NCBI GenBank assembly: GCA_947523045.1 | Contig: CANNUR010000007.1 | Coordinates: 1 to 30,035 of the forward strand | Origin: an uncultured Prosthecobacter sp. | GTDB taxonomy: Bacteria > Verrucomicrobiota > Verrucomicrobiia > Verrucomicrobiales > Verrucomicrobiaceae | Direction of reading: 5' to 3' | Length of the DNA stretch: 30,035 nucleotides | Shown here: positions 16,633 to 23,995 of the stretch, in pieces | How the letters are laid out: the number at the start of each line of letters is the position of its first letter | Position numbering within the stretch: the first letter of the stretch is position 1 | Made by a program: the position numbers and the translations under genes | Notes under the pieces: generated by a model | Databases searched by the model: none | Seen by the model: the letters and a program-made list of their open reading frames with translations, nothing else | Told to the model about the DNA's origin: nothing

Positions 16633-19494
16633 TCAGCGCAGGCTGCGCAGCCAGGCCACCAGATCGAGCAGTTCCTGCTCCGGCATCGTTTGATCCAGAC
16701 CCAACGGCATCAGGCTGGCGGGCAGCTGGGTGCTGGCGCTGATCAGACCGTGCGGCAGATCCTGCTCCTGTCCGGCGACGTCCATGACGCGCAGCCCCTC
16801 GGCGGAGTGGCCCTTGATGACACCCATGACCGTGCGGCCATCGGCCATCTCCAAAAGATGCGTCTCGTAGTCGCGCGCCAGGCTGGCACTGGGAAAGACG
16901 ATGCTTTCGATGAGGTCGCGCTCGGTGCGGATGGCGCCGATCTTCGACAGATCCGGCCCGAGTGCGCGACCGACGCCGCCGATCTGGTGGCAGGCGAGGC
17001 AGGTGCCCTTGCCCTGTTCGAAGGCTTTTTTGCCCTCGACCGGCCGGCCCTGCGCGGCGGCCTTGGCCGCGAGCTCGGGCAGTTGGCGTTTCTTGGCCTC
17101 CAGCACCTCGCCGGCACGGACGTAGGCGGGCAACACGACCGCTTCGAAAATCTCCGGCGGATGGCCGCTGAAGACCGTGCGATAACTGCTTTCCTGCTGG
17201 CTGGCGATGGCGGGATTGCGAGCCAGCGCCTCGGCATAGGCACGGGCGGCCGGTTCCTTGGCACGGCGCGCGAGCGGCAGCAACTTCTCCAGTTCCACCG
17301 GTCCGGCGCTGGCGAACAAGGGTGCCAGGCCGGCCTGCTGCTCGGGCTGCAGCGGTGCCGCAGCAAGCATGCCGGCCGCCTGGATGCGCGCGGCGGGCGA
17401 GGCGGCGGCATCAGCCACCACGCCCCGCAGCAAGGCCAGGGTGTCGGTGGAAAACTTCAGCCCCTTCATGGCATCGAGCGCCTTCAAACGCAGCGGCAGC
17501 GCCCGTGTCGCATCATCGGCCAGCGCCTGCAGGGGGGCGTCAAACGGATGCGCCTTGAGACGCTTGACGGCCTCGAGCACCGCGGTCAGCCCCACTTCGC
17601 CCGGCTCGGCCAGCAGGGCCGCCAGCGGTGGCAGCCAGGCCTCGTGGGCTTCGACCGAAGGCTGGGCGGCAAGCACGCGCAAGGCGGCGCGACGGGATTC
17701 GGCATCGGCGGCGGCCAGCAGACCGGCCAGCAGTTCGCGCGTCGCCGGACCGGCGAGTTGGGCCGCGCAAAAGCCCTCGATCGCCCGCAAACGCGCCGGG
17801 GTCAGCGGCTTGCCGAGCCAGGCCTGCAACTCGGGGGCGACCCAGGCATCGGCATCCGGGTGTTGCACGACCACGCCGAGGGCCGTGCGGGCGAGATCGG
17901 CGTCGGCGGCATCGAGCTGGCGAATGGCGAGGCGCATGTGTTCATTGTGCGCCGCCGCGTCATCGGGCACGAAGCTGACCAGCAAGCGGCGCAGGGCGAC
18001 CGGGTTCTTTTCCGCACGCAAGGCGTCGAGGCTGACCGCCTGGACGTTGAGGCTTTGCGCGGCGAGCAACAGGGCGTGTTCGAGCGGCGGATCCAGCGGC
18101 GCCGCCATCATCCCGCGCACGGCGGCACCGAGCTTGGCGAGATCCGCCGAGGGTTTCTCGGCACGCGACAGATCGCGGGCGATGCTTTCGAGGGCGTGCC
18201 GGCGCGTGTGCGGGTCGGGCGACTTCAAATCGGCAAGCACGGACTTCGCCGTCGCTGCCGGCGCCACGGCTGCACGGGCAACGGTCGCCTTGCCGGGCTG
18301 CGCGGGGCGGACGCGGTAGACCGCGCCGAGCACGTCGGGTTTGGCCATCAACCCACTTGGGCAGCCAATGCGGAACCAGCCGCCGGTGTCGAGCACCAGC
18401 AGCGAGCCGTCGCGATCCTCGATGACATCGGTGAGATGCACATCCGGGTCATGGATCTTGAGAAACTCGCTCTCGGTGGCGCGATAGCTGGAGCCGTCGC
18501 GGCTTAGGTCCATGCGCACGAGTCGCTGGGTGTTGAAATGCGTCACCATCAGTGGTGAACCCGGCTGCGAGCGCCAGAAGGCGCAGCCGCTGACGGCGAC
18601 ATGGCCGAAGTTGTGCACGACCGGCATCTTCTCGAGCGTGCGCGGCAGGTCGGCGATGACCTGCATCTGGTCGGCGCGCTCGTAAACGCCGCCGTAGAGC
18701 CAGTGCATGAGGGTGTCGCCGCGCGGATTGCTGTAGTAGAGGTTGCAGGTGCCGACGAGGTCGCCCTCGGGGGTGAAATCAAGGCCGGTCGGGTTGTCGG
18801 CACAGCCAAGCGCGTGCCACTGGACGTCGCTGCCATCGGGCTTGCAGGACCAGATGCCGCTGGCCTTGCCCTCATGGACCAGGCTGCCGTCCTTCTGCAC
18901 GACCTTGTGGCCCTTGCGGCCGTGGCACCAGTACAGCCGGCCATTCGGATGCAATTTGGGGCCATGCACATCGGCGGCATTGCCGGTGTACTCGAAGCCG
19001 CCGACAATCATCTCGCGCTGGTCGGCGACGCCGTCGCCGGTGGTGTCGGTCAGCTTCCAGATACCGGGCGGGCTGGCCACATAGAGGCTGCCGGCATGCC
19101 AGCAGGCGCCTTGGGGAAAGGTCATCTTGTCGGCAAAGACCGTGCTGCGGTCGTAGATGCCATCGGCATTGCTGTCTTCCAGCATCAGGATGCGGTTGGG
19201 CGGATTGGCCTCCAGCTGGGCCTGGTTCCAGTTGACGCCGACGGCGTCGCCGATGAACAACCGCCAGCGGTTGTCGACGCAGCCCATGATGGGGTGGGTG
19301 ACCAGCGGGGCGGCGGCGGCGACCTCCAGTTGGTGGCCCTCGGGCAGGGTGGCCTTGACCTCGCGTGCGGGAAAAACGCCCTCAATGACCGCAGACCGGG
19401 CCGCGCTGGCCGGCAATTCGTTGCCCTTGTCCGGTGGCAGATCGGCGGCGGGCAGGCAGGCCGGAAACAGGAGGAGCAGGGCGCGGGCGTTCAT
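16633..19494 (-). CDS. PVC-type propeller dehydrogenase with HEAT-like repeats and C-terminal cytochrome c
   Basis: 953 residues from ATG 19494 with a short signal peptide (ALLLLFPACLPAADLPP, 4-20). Residues about 50-400 form a sugar-dehydrogenase-like propeller of the PVC membrane-bound dehydrogenase type (HPIMGCVDNRWRLFIGDAVG, NRILMLEDSNADGIYDRSTV, HGPKLHPNGRLYWCHGRKGH, HNFGHVAVSGCAFWRSQPGS, DPDVHLTDVIEDRDGSLLVL). An alanine/leucine-rich helical repeat region of HEAT type follows (about 410-780). The C-terminus is a cytochrome c domain with heme motif CLACH (832-836), GPDLSKIG and a likely axial Met in SLMPLG (about 929). It probably oxidises a carbohydrate or alcohol in the periplasm and passes electrons to the heme. 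Substrate unknown. It lies 51 bp after the amidase gene on the same strand. Confidence 0.9.
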   Translation of the reverse strand: MNARALLLLFPACLPAADLPPDKGNELPASAARSAVIEGVFPAREVKATLPEGHQLEVAAAAPLVTHPIMGCVDNRWRLFIGDAVGVNWNQAQLEANPPNRILMLEDSNADGIYDRSTVFADKMTFPQGACWHAGSLYVASPPGIWKLTDTTGDGVADQREMIVGGFEYTGNAADVHGPKLHPNGRLYWCHGRKGHKVVQKDGSLVHEGKASGIWSCKPDGSDVQWHALGCADNPTGLDFTPEGDLVGTCNLYYSNPRGDTLMHWLYGGVYERADQMQVIADLPRTLEKMPVVHNFGHVAVSGCAFWRSQPGSPLMVTHFNTQRLVRMDLSRDGSSYRATESEFLKIHDPDVHLTDVIEDRDGSLLVLDTGGWFRIGCPSGLMAKPDVLGAVYRVRPAQPGKATVARAAVAPAATAKSVLADLKSPDPHTRRHALESIARDLSRAEKPSADLAKLGAAVRGMMAAPLDPPLEHALLLAAQSLNVQAVSLDALRAEKNPVALRRLLVSFVPDDAAAHNEHMRLAIRQLDAADADLARTALGVVVQHPDADAWVAPELQAWLGKPLTPARLRAIEGFCAAQLAGPATRELLAGLLAAADAESRRAALRVLAAQPSVEAHEAWLPPLAALLAEPGEVGLTAVLEAVKRLKAHPFDAPLQALADDATRALPLRLKALDAMKGLKFSTDTLALLRGVVADAAASPAARIQAAGMLAAAPLQPEQQAGLAPLFASAGPVELEKLLPLARRAKEPAARAYAEALARNPAIASQQESSYRTVFSGHPPEIFEAVVLPAYVRAGEVLEAKKRQLPELAAKAAAQGRPVEGKKAFEQGKGTCLACHQIGGVGRALGPDLSKIGAIRTERDLIESIVFPSASLARDYETHLLEMADGRTVMGVIKGHSAEGLRVMDVAGQEQDLPHGLISASTQLPASLMPLGLDQTMPEQELLDLVAWLRSLR

Positions 19495-19545
19495 GATGAG
19501 CCACTACTACGGCGTGGCCCGGCCCAGGCTGTCAGCCGAGTCAAC

Positions 19546-21006
19546 TCACTGACGGCGGGTCAGGGCACCGCGCAGGGCGGTTCGGTAGTTGACAATGGCG
19601 TCGGCAATCGCCGAGGAGACCGACTTGCGGTAGGTATCCGAGGCGACCAGGCGGCATTCGTTGGGGTTGGTGACGAAGCCGCCTTCGAAGAGGATGCCCG
19701 GACGCTTGCAACCGGTGAGCACGCTCCACTGGGCGCGCTTGATGCCGCGGTCGACGAAGCGGAACTTGCTGATGACCATGGCATGCACGGCGGTGGCGAG
19801 GGCGATGTTGGCCGAATCATGGGCGTTGCCGGTGAGGCCATTGGCATTGTACCCGCCGCCGCGCTCGAGGCTGGCCGAACTGCCCTGCGGGGTCAGCGCG
19901 AAGGTTTCGATGCCGGTGGCCTGGCTGCCGCCGGCGTTGAAGTGCAGACTCAGGAAGATGCTGTTGGGCGTGCGGTTGGCGACCGCGACACGTCCGCTCA
20001 GGGTGATGAAGGTGTCGGTGTCGCGGGTCATGATGACCTTGAATCCACGCGCCTGCAGCGCGTCGCGCACCGCACGGGCCATGAGCAGGGCAAAATCCTT
20101 TTCGTAGCCATAGACGCCGCGCGCGCCGGCGTCGTGACCGCCATGACCGGCGTCGACCACAACCGTGTCGAAGGGCACCGCGTCGCTGATGTGGGTGGGA
20201 CGCAGCACCGGGTCGATCAGCTTGCAGAGGTCGATGCGCGAGAACAGCGCGCGACCGGCATACTCCTGGACCGGGTAGCTGAGGATGAACTTGATGTTGT
20301 TGATGAGCAGTTCCTGGCTGCCGATGGTTCCTTTGAGGATGAGGTTGTTCGAGCGCAGCCAGACGTGCTTGCCCTCAACCTTGTAGGAACTGAAGCGGTA
20401 GAACTGGTGCAGGCTCTCGCCGGTGATGTAGTCGCGGCCGTTGATCTTGACGATCTGCCAGCCGCCACTCTGGGAGGCTGCCGGTGGCAATGGCGCCGGC
20501 GGAGGCGGAGGACGAATTTCCCCGCGGTCCTGGGCTCCGCTGCCGGCGACCTTGACGGCCGGCTTGGCGGCTTCGGCCGGTTTCGTCTCCGCCTTGGGCG
20601 GCTCGGACTGCACCACCGGTTTGGCTGCCTCCTTCTTGGGTTCAGGCTTGGCTGGCGCCGTCTTCGACTCCGCGGGTTTTGCCTCGCTCTTCTTCGGCTC
20701 ACTCTTGGCGGTGGCCGCCGGCTTGGGGGAGGTCTTTTTCGCCGGGGTCGACTTCGCCGGGGCCTTGGCGGTCGACTTGGACTTGGTCGTCACCTTGGCC
20801 GGCGGGCCGGGCTTGGGCTCGGCGGCCGGTGGCGGCGTTTCCACCGGGGGCGGTGCCTCGTCCTTCTTGCCGCCAAACAACCGGCCGATGAAGCCCTTCT
20901 TTTCACTGCCGGCGCTGACGTCGGCACGCGCGGCACAGGGCAACACCGCCAACAGGGCACAGAGAGCGCCGGCGGCGCGCAGGGTGGCAGGCTGGATGGA
21001 GGTCAT
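19546..21006 (-). CDS. N-acetylmuramoyl-L-alanine amidase (Amidase_3) with disordered Lys/Pro/Ala linker
   Basis: 486 residues from ATG 21006; an upstream TTG only adds unlikely sequence before the signal peptide (1-29, ending ARADV). Residues about 45-170 are a low-complexity Lys/Pro/Ala stretch. Residues about 175-280 (KINGRDYITGESLHQFYRF, then a YPVQEYAGRALFSRIDLCKL region) resemble the copper-amine-oxidase N-terminal-like domain found in cell-wall proteins. The C-terminus is Amidase_3, a zinc enzyme that cuts the bond between MurNAc and the first alanine: VVVDAGHGGHDAGA with the first zinc His, GYEKDF with the zinc Glu, FLSLHFNAG with the second zinc His and LFEGGFVTNPNE with the catalytic Glu. 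It acts in the periplasm in cell separation or wall turnover. Confidence 0.92.
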   Translation of the reverse strand: MTSIQPATLRAAGALCALLAVLPCAARADVSAGSEKKGFIGRLFGGKKDEAPPPVETPPPAAEPKPGPPAKVTTKSKSTAKAPAKSTPAKKTSPKPAATAKSEPKKSEAKPAESKTAPAKPEPKKEAAKPVVQSEPPKAETKPAEAAKPAVKVAGSGAQDRGEIRPPPPPAPLPPAASQSGGWQIVKINGRDYITGESLHQFYRFSSYKVEGKHVWLRSNNLILKGTIGSQELLINNIKFILSYPVQEYAGRALFSRIDLCKLIDPVLRPTHISDAVPFDTVVVDAGHGGHDAGARGVYGYEKDFALLMARAVRDALQARGFKVIMTRDTDTFITLSGRVAVANRTPNSIFLSLHFNAGGSQATGIETFALTPQGSSASLERGGGYNANGLTGNAHDSANIALATAVHAMVISKFRFVDRGIKRAQWSVLTGCKRPGILFEGGFVTNPNECRLVASDTYRKSVSSAIADAIVNYRTALRGALTRRQ

Positions 21007-21026
21007 GGGCTTCGCAAACAGGCAAC

Positions 21027-21059
21027 GCGTCCCGGAACGCATCCGGGACGCCAATTTTT
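21027..21059 (+). terminator. Strong hairpin plus T-run upstream of the enoyl reductase gene
   Basis: GCGTCCCGG (21027-21035) and CCGGGACGC (21043-21051) form a perfect nine-base-pair stem with a seven-base loop, followed by CAA and five T (21055-21059). On the plus strand this is a textbook intrinsic terminator, yet the upstream plus strand is antisense to the amidase gene. On the minus strand the same stem would fold in the amidase leader, 20 bases before its ATG. Confidence 0.6.
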
Positions 21060-21060
21060 C

Positions 21061-21088
21061 ATCCTAGGGCATTCCCGGCAAAGCGCAA
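21061..21088 (-). promoter_or_regulatory. Possible promoter for the amidase gene
   Basis: Read on the minus strand, TTGCGC (21083-21088) and TAGGAT (21061-21066, four of six to TATAAT) are separated by 16 bp. Initiation would fall near 21054, just before the 21027-21051 stem-loop, so the amidase mRNA would begin with that hairpin. The -35 match is poor. Confidence 0.28.
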
Positions 21089-21159
21089 CGCTTCATCACA
21101 CCGGCACCGCCCCCAAGACGGGCTGGCAGGGAGGCAGAATCCGTGCCATTCCTACCGCC

Positions 21160-22143
21160 ATGTCCCGCTGCCTGTCCTTCGCCGCCACCGGCAACCCCGC
21201 CGAGGTCCTGGAACTGATTGAGCGTCCCCTGCCCCCGCTCGGCGCCCACGACGTGCGCGTGCACATGCGCTACGCGCCAATCAATCCGGCCGACCTCAAT
21301 TTCATCGAGGGCACCTACGGTCGCCCCGCGCATCCGCCGGCCATCCCCGGCCACGAGGGCTGCGGCGAGGTCGTCGAAACCGGCCCGGCGGTCACCTCCC
21401 TCGCACCGGGTGACGTTGTCATCCCCCTGCTCGGCGCCGGTTGCTGGACCCGCCACATGACCGCCGCGGAGCACTTCTTTGCCAAGCTGCCGGCGGGCAT
21501 CGACCGCGTCCAGGCCTCCATGCTGCGCATCAATCCGGTCACCGCTTGGCGCCTGCTCAAGGGGTTTGTGCCGCTCGCCGAAGGTGACTGGATCGTCCAG
21601 AATGCCGGCAACTCGGGTGTGGGTCGCACCGTCATCCAGCTCGCCCGCCACTTCGGCCTGAAGACCGCCAGCTTCGTGCGCCGACCCGAGTTGATCGACG
21701 AGTTGCGCGCGCTCGGCGGCGATGCCGTTTTCCTCGACGACGAAGCCGGCCTCGCCGCAGCGAAGGAGCATCTGCAGGGGATGGAACTGCGCCTGGCAGC
21801 GAACGCGGTCGGAGGCGACAGTGCCATCCGCCTGATGGACCTGCTGTCGCCCGAAGGCAGCCTCGTCACCTACGGCGCGATGAGCCGTCGCAGCCTGAAG
21901 GTGCCGAACAAGTTCCTCATTTTCAAGGACCTCAGCCTGCGCGGCCTGTGGATCACCCGCTGGTTCGAGCAGGCCGGCACGGCCGAGTTGTTCGAGGTGC
22001 TCGACCCGCTCGCCAAACTCGTCGCCCACGGCGAGCTGCTGCAGCCGGTCGCCGACATCGTGCCGATGGCCGACTTCCGCCGCGCCATCCAGCTCGCCCA
22101 GGAGAGCGGCCGGGCGGGAAAGATCGTGCTCGATCTGGCCTGA
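21160..22143 (+). CDS. 2-enoyl thioester reductase (MECR/ETR-like MDR family)
   Basis: 327 residues from ATG 21160, divergent from the amidase gene. It is a zinc-free medium-chain dehydrogenase/reductase. MRYAPINPADLNFIEGTYG (36-54) matches the MECR/Etr1 substrate loop, whose catalytic tyrosine corresponds to Tyr53. PGHEGCGEVVETG (63-75) is the catalytic-domain signature, and IVQNAGNSGVGRTVIQLARH (145-164) is the NADPH-binding loop characteristic of this subgroup. The C-terminus (FRRAIQLAQESGRAGKIVL) is typical of the family. MECR-type enzymes reduce trans-2-enoyl-CoA or enoyl-ACP in fatty-acid synthesis; a general quinone-reductase-like role cannot be ruled out. It converges on tatC with only seven bases between the stops. 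Confidence 0.85.
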   Translation: MSRCLSFAATGNPAEVLELIERPLPPLGAHDVRVHMRYAPINPADLNFIEGTYGRPAHPPAIPGHEGCGEVVETGPAVTSLAPGDVVIPLLGAGCWTRHMTAAEHFFAKLPAGIDRVQASMLRINPVTAWRLLKGFVPLAEGDWIVQNAGNSGVGRTVIQLARHFGLKTASFVRRPELIDELRALGGDAVFLDDEAGLAAAKEHLQGMELRLAANAVGGDSAIRLMDLLSPEGSLVTYGAMSRRSLKVPNKFLIFKDLSLRGLWITRWFEQAGTAELFEVLDPLAKLVAHGELLQPVADIVPMADFRRAIQLAQESGRAGKIVLDLA

Positions 22144-22159
22144 CCGGGCCTCAGGCCGG
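22135..22159. terminator. Bidirectional hairpin between enoyl reductase and tatC stops
   Basis: GGCCTGA (22137-22143) and TCAGGCC (22151-22157) pair perfectly around CCGGGCC. A U-G and a C-G pair extend the stem to 22135 and 22159. Both TGA stop codons lie inside the stem. No T-run is present on either strand. Confidence 0.5.
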
Positions 22160-23338
22160 CGGATGGCCGCCGCGCTGCTCGTCCTCGCGGGCGAGTTCCT
22201 CGGTGGTCTTCTCGGTTGGCGGTGTGTCCGCAGGGCGACCACTGACGAAGGGTTCATCGTCCTCGTCGGGCACGGAGGAACCCTGGTCTTCCCAGGTGGG
22301 TTCATCGTCATCGGCCGGCTCGGGGCTCATGGGCACGGTGTTCTGGGCGCGCTCGACCTCGGGTGGCGGCGCCGAGGGCGTCGCCTTGGGCTTGGGATAC
22401 TCATCCTCCTCGTCGTCCTTGTCCTCGGAGAACCAGGGGTTGTAGTTCTCGTTGTCCCAGTCGTCCTTGACCTCGGTGTCGAGCTCCTTCTCGTCCTTCT
22501 CGATCTGGGCGTAGTACTCGGGGTAGGCCTCGCGGTCCTTCTTCTCCATGAAGTAGGCGAGCACGACGCAGATGGCGTACAGGACGTAGAGGGGTCCCGA
22601 CATGAGCATGAGGGTCAGGACGTCGGGGGTCGGCGTGACGATGGCGGCAAACAGCGTGATAACGACGAGGGCGTGCCGCCAGGTGGACTTCATGAGCTTG
22701 TAGTTCAGGAAGTCGAGCTTCACCAGGGCCATGACGATGACCGGCAGCTCGAAGGCGATGCCGAAGACGAGGATGAAGCGGGTGCTGAAGGTGATGTAAT
22801 TCGACAGCGTCCAGTCCTGGCGCGAGCCGACCGAGGCGGCGAACTGGTCGAAGAATTCCAGGGCGCGCGGCAGCACGACCCAGTAGGCGAAGGTGCAGCC
22901 GGTGAGGAAGAGGCCGGTGCCGATGGCGATGGCCGGGAACAGCACCTTCTTCTCGTTCGTGCGCAGGCCGGGCAGGATGAACTGCAGCAGGAAGATGAGC
23001 AGCAGGGGGAAGGACAGGATGACGCCGGCAATGAGCGAGACATTGATGGCCATCATGAAGGGGCCGGCGATATCGATGTTCTGCAGCAGCTTCTGAGCGC
23101 TTTCGTAGTCCTTGGCGAGACCGGCAAGGATCAGCGGGTATTGGATGCCGCGGAACAGTTCCTGGTAAAAGAAGAAGGTCAGGATCACCGAGACCAGCAG
23201 CGTCGTGCCGATGCGCACGAGCATGGTGCGCAGGTCATCGAGGTGCTCGAGGAAGGGCTTTTCCTCATCCTCCTTGCCGAGGTTGAGCGCGACCTTCTCG
23301 CGGACTTTGAAGACTTTGTTGAGGATGCCTTGCCACAT
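22151..23338 (-). CDS. tatC: Sec-independent protein translocase TatC with long acidic tail
   Basis: 395 residues against about 250 in E. coli. TatC is the receptor of the twin-arginine export system in the inner membrane. The core (about 29-265) has FLEHLDDLRTML (29-40) with the signal-binding Glu31, six hydrophobic segments, FPLLLIFLLQFILPGLRTNE (110-129) with the second conserved Glu, and TPTPDVLTLMLMSGPLYVLY (235-254). Residues 1-28 are an extra basic/acidic leader. Residues 266-395 are a highly charged, proline-containing, disordered cytoplasmic tail rich in Asp and Glu (KDDEEDEYPKP, ADDDEPTWEDQ, PDEDDEPF) that usual TatC proteins lack. It is 33 bp downstream of the Nudix gene, probably in one operon with it and argH. 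tatA/B are not in the window. Confidence 0.93.
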   Translation of the reverse strand: MWQGILNKVFKVREKVALNLGKEDEEKPFLEHLDDLRTMLVRIGTTLLVSVILTFFFYQELFRGIQYPLILAGLAKDYESAQKLLQNIDIAGPFMMAINVSLIAGVILSFPLLLIFLLQFILPGLRTNEKKVLFPAIAIGTGLFLTGCTFAYWVVLPRALEFFDQFAASVGSRQDWTLSNYITFSTRFILVFGIAFELPVIVMALVKLDFLNYKLMKSTWRHALVVITLFAAIVTPTPDVLTLMLMSGPLYVLYAICVVLAYFMEKKDREAYPEYYAQIEKDEKELDTEVKDDWDNENYNPWFSEDKDDEEDEYPKPKATPSAPPPEVERAQNTVPMSPEPADDDEPTWEDQGSSVPDEDDEPFVSGRPADTPPTEKTTEELAREDEQRGGHPPA

Positions 23339-23371
23339 GGTGCGAATTCAGGGGAAAAGGGTGAGCTGCTC

Positions 23372-23995
23372 TCAAAGAGATCCCTTGGCCGCCATCCGCG
23401 CGAACAGGGCCAGCGTCAGGGCGGTGGTGATCTCATGGGCAGCGATCATCCTCCGCAGTTCTCCCGGGCTGACCAGGCGCACGTCGCTGATGTGCTCGCT
23501 TCCATCCGGTTCCGGACGGCTGGCGACGCACACGGGCTCCGCTCGAAAGAGGTAAACGTGTTCGTCGGTGAAACCTTGCGAGGGCAGGAACCAGCCGAGC
23601 GGTTCAAGCGCGCCGCCCTCGGCGAATTCGCAGCCGGCTTCCTCGCGCAGTTCGCGCAGGGCGGTCTCGGCGATCAGGGCCGGGGTGATTTCAGAGACCG
23701 GCAGATCGATCTGCCCGGCGGGAAACTCCCACAGGGTCTGGCGCACCGGCAGGCGTTCCTGGGCGATGAGCACGTAGCGACCGTCCGCGGTCACCGGTGC
23801 AATCGCCACGGCGGCCTTGCGTTCGACCACCAGCCAGGGCACCGGCTCGCGCCGGCTCGGCGTCAGGTAGCGGTTTTCATCGACGCTGACATGCTCGTGG
23901 GCAAAGCGGCGCTCGCTGGAGACCAGCTGCCAGTCCTCCCCCGCCCCGGGGCGGAAGAGCGGAAACTCGGGACATGCGGTCGCCGCCCGTGTCAT
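23372..23995 (-). CDS. Nudix hydrolase, ADP-ribose pyrophosphatase-like
   Basis: 207 residues from ATG 23995. The frame stays open upstream inside argH, but that part is shadow sequence; this ATG overlaps the argH TGA as ATGA, the usual sign of translational coupling. The Nudix fold is clear: LVVERKAAVAIAPVTADGRY, LIAQERLPVRQTLWEFPAGQ, then the box ending RELREEAGC. Between the box glycine and REL there are 19 residues rather than 13, so the loop carries about six extra residues. WEFPAGQID and the N-terminal extension are like ADP-ribose or nucleotide-sugar pyrophosphatases, which hydrolyse these to phosphates in the cytoplasm with magnesium. The substrate cannot be fixed. tatC follows after 33 bp. 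Confidence 0.85.
   Translation of the reverse strand: MTRAATACPEFPLFRPGAGEDWQLVSSERRFAHEHVSVDENRYLTPSRREPVPWLVVERKAAVAIAPVTADGRYVLIAQERLPVRQTLWEFPAGQIDLPVSEITPALIAETALRELREEAGCEFAEGGALEPLGWFLPSQGFTDEHVYLFRAEPVCVASRPEPDGSEHISDVRLVSPGELRRMIAAHEITTALTLALFARMAAKGSL

Noticed and set aside
18601..22143. A 1180-codon plus-strand open frame
   Set aside because: Its first two thirds are antisense to the PVC cytochrome and amidase genes and have shadow-type composition. Only the end, from 21160, is a real gene (the enoyl reductase).
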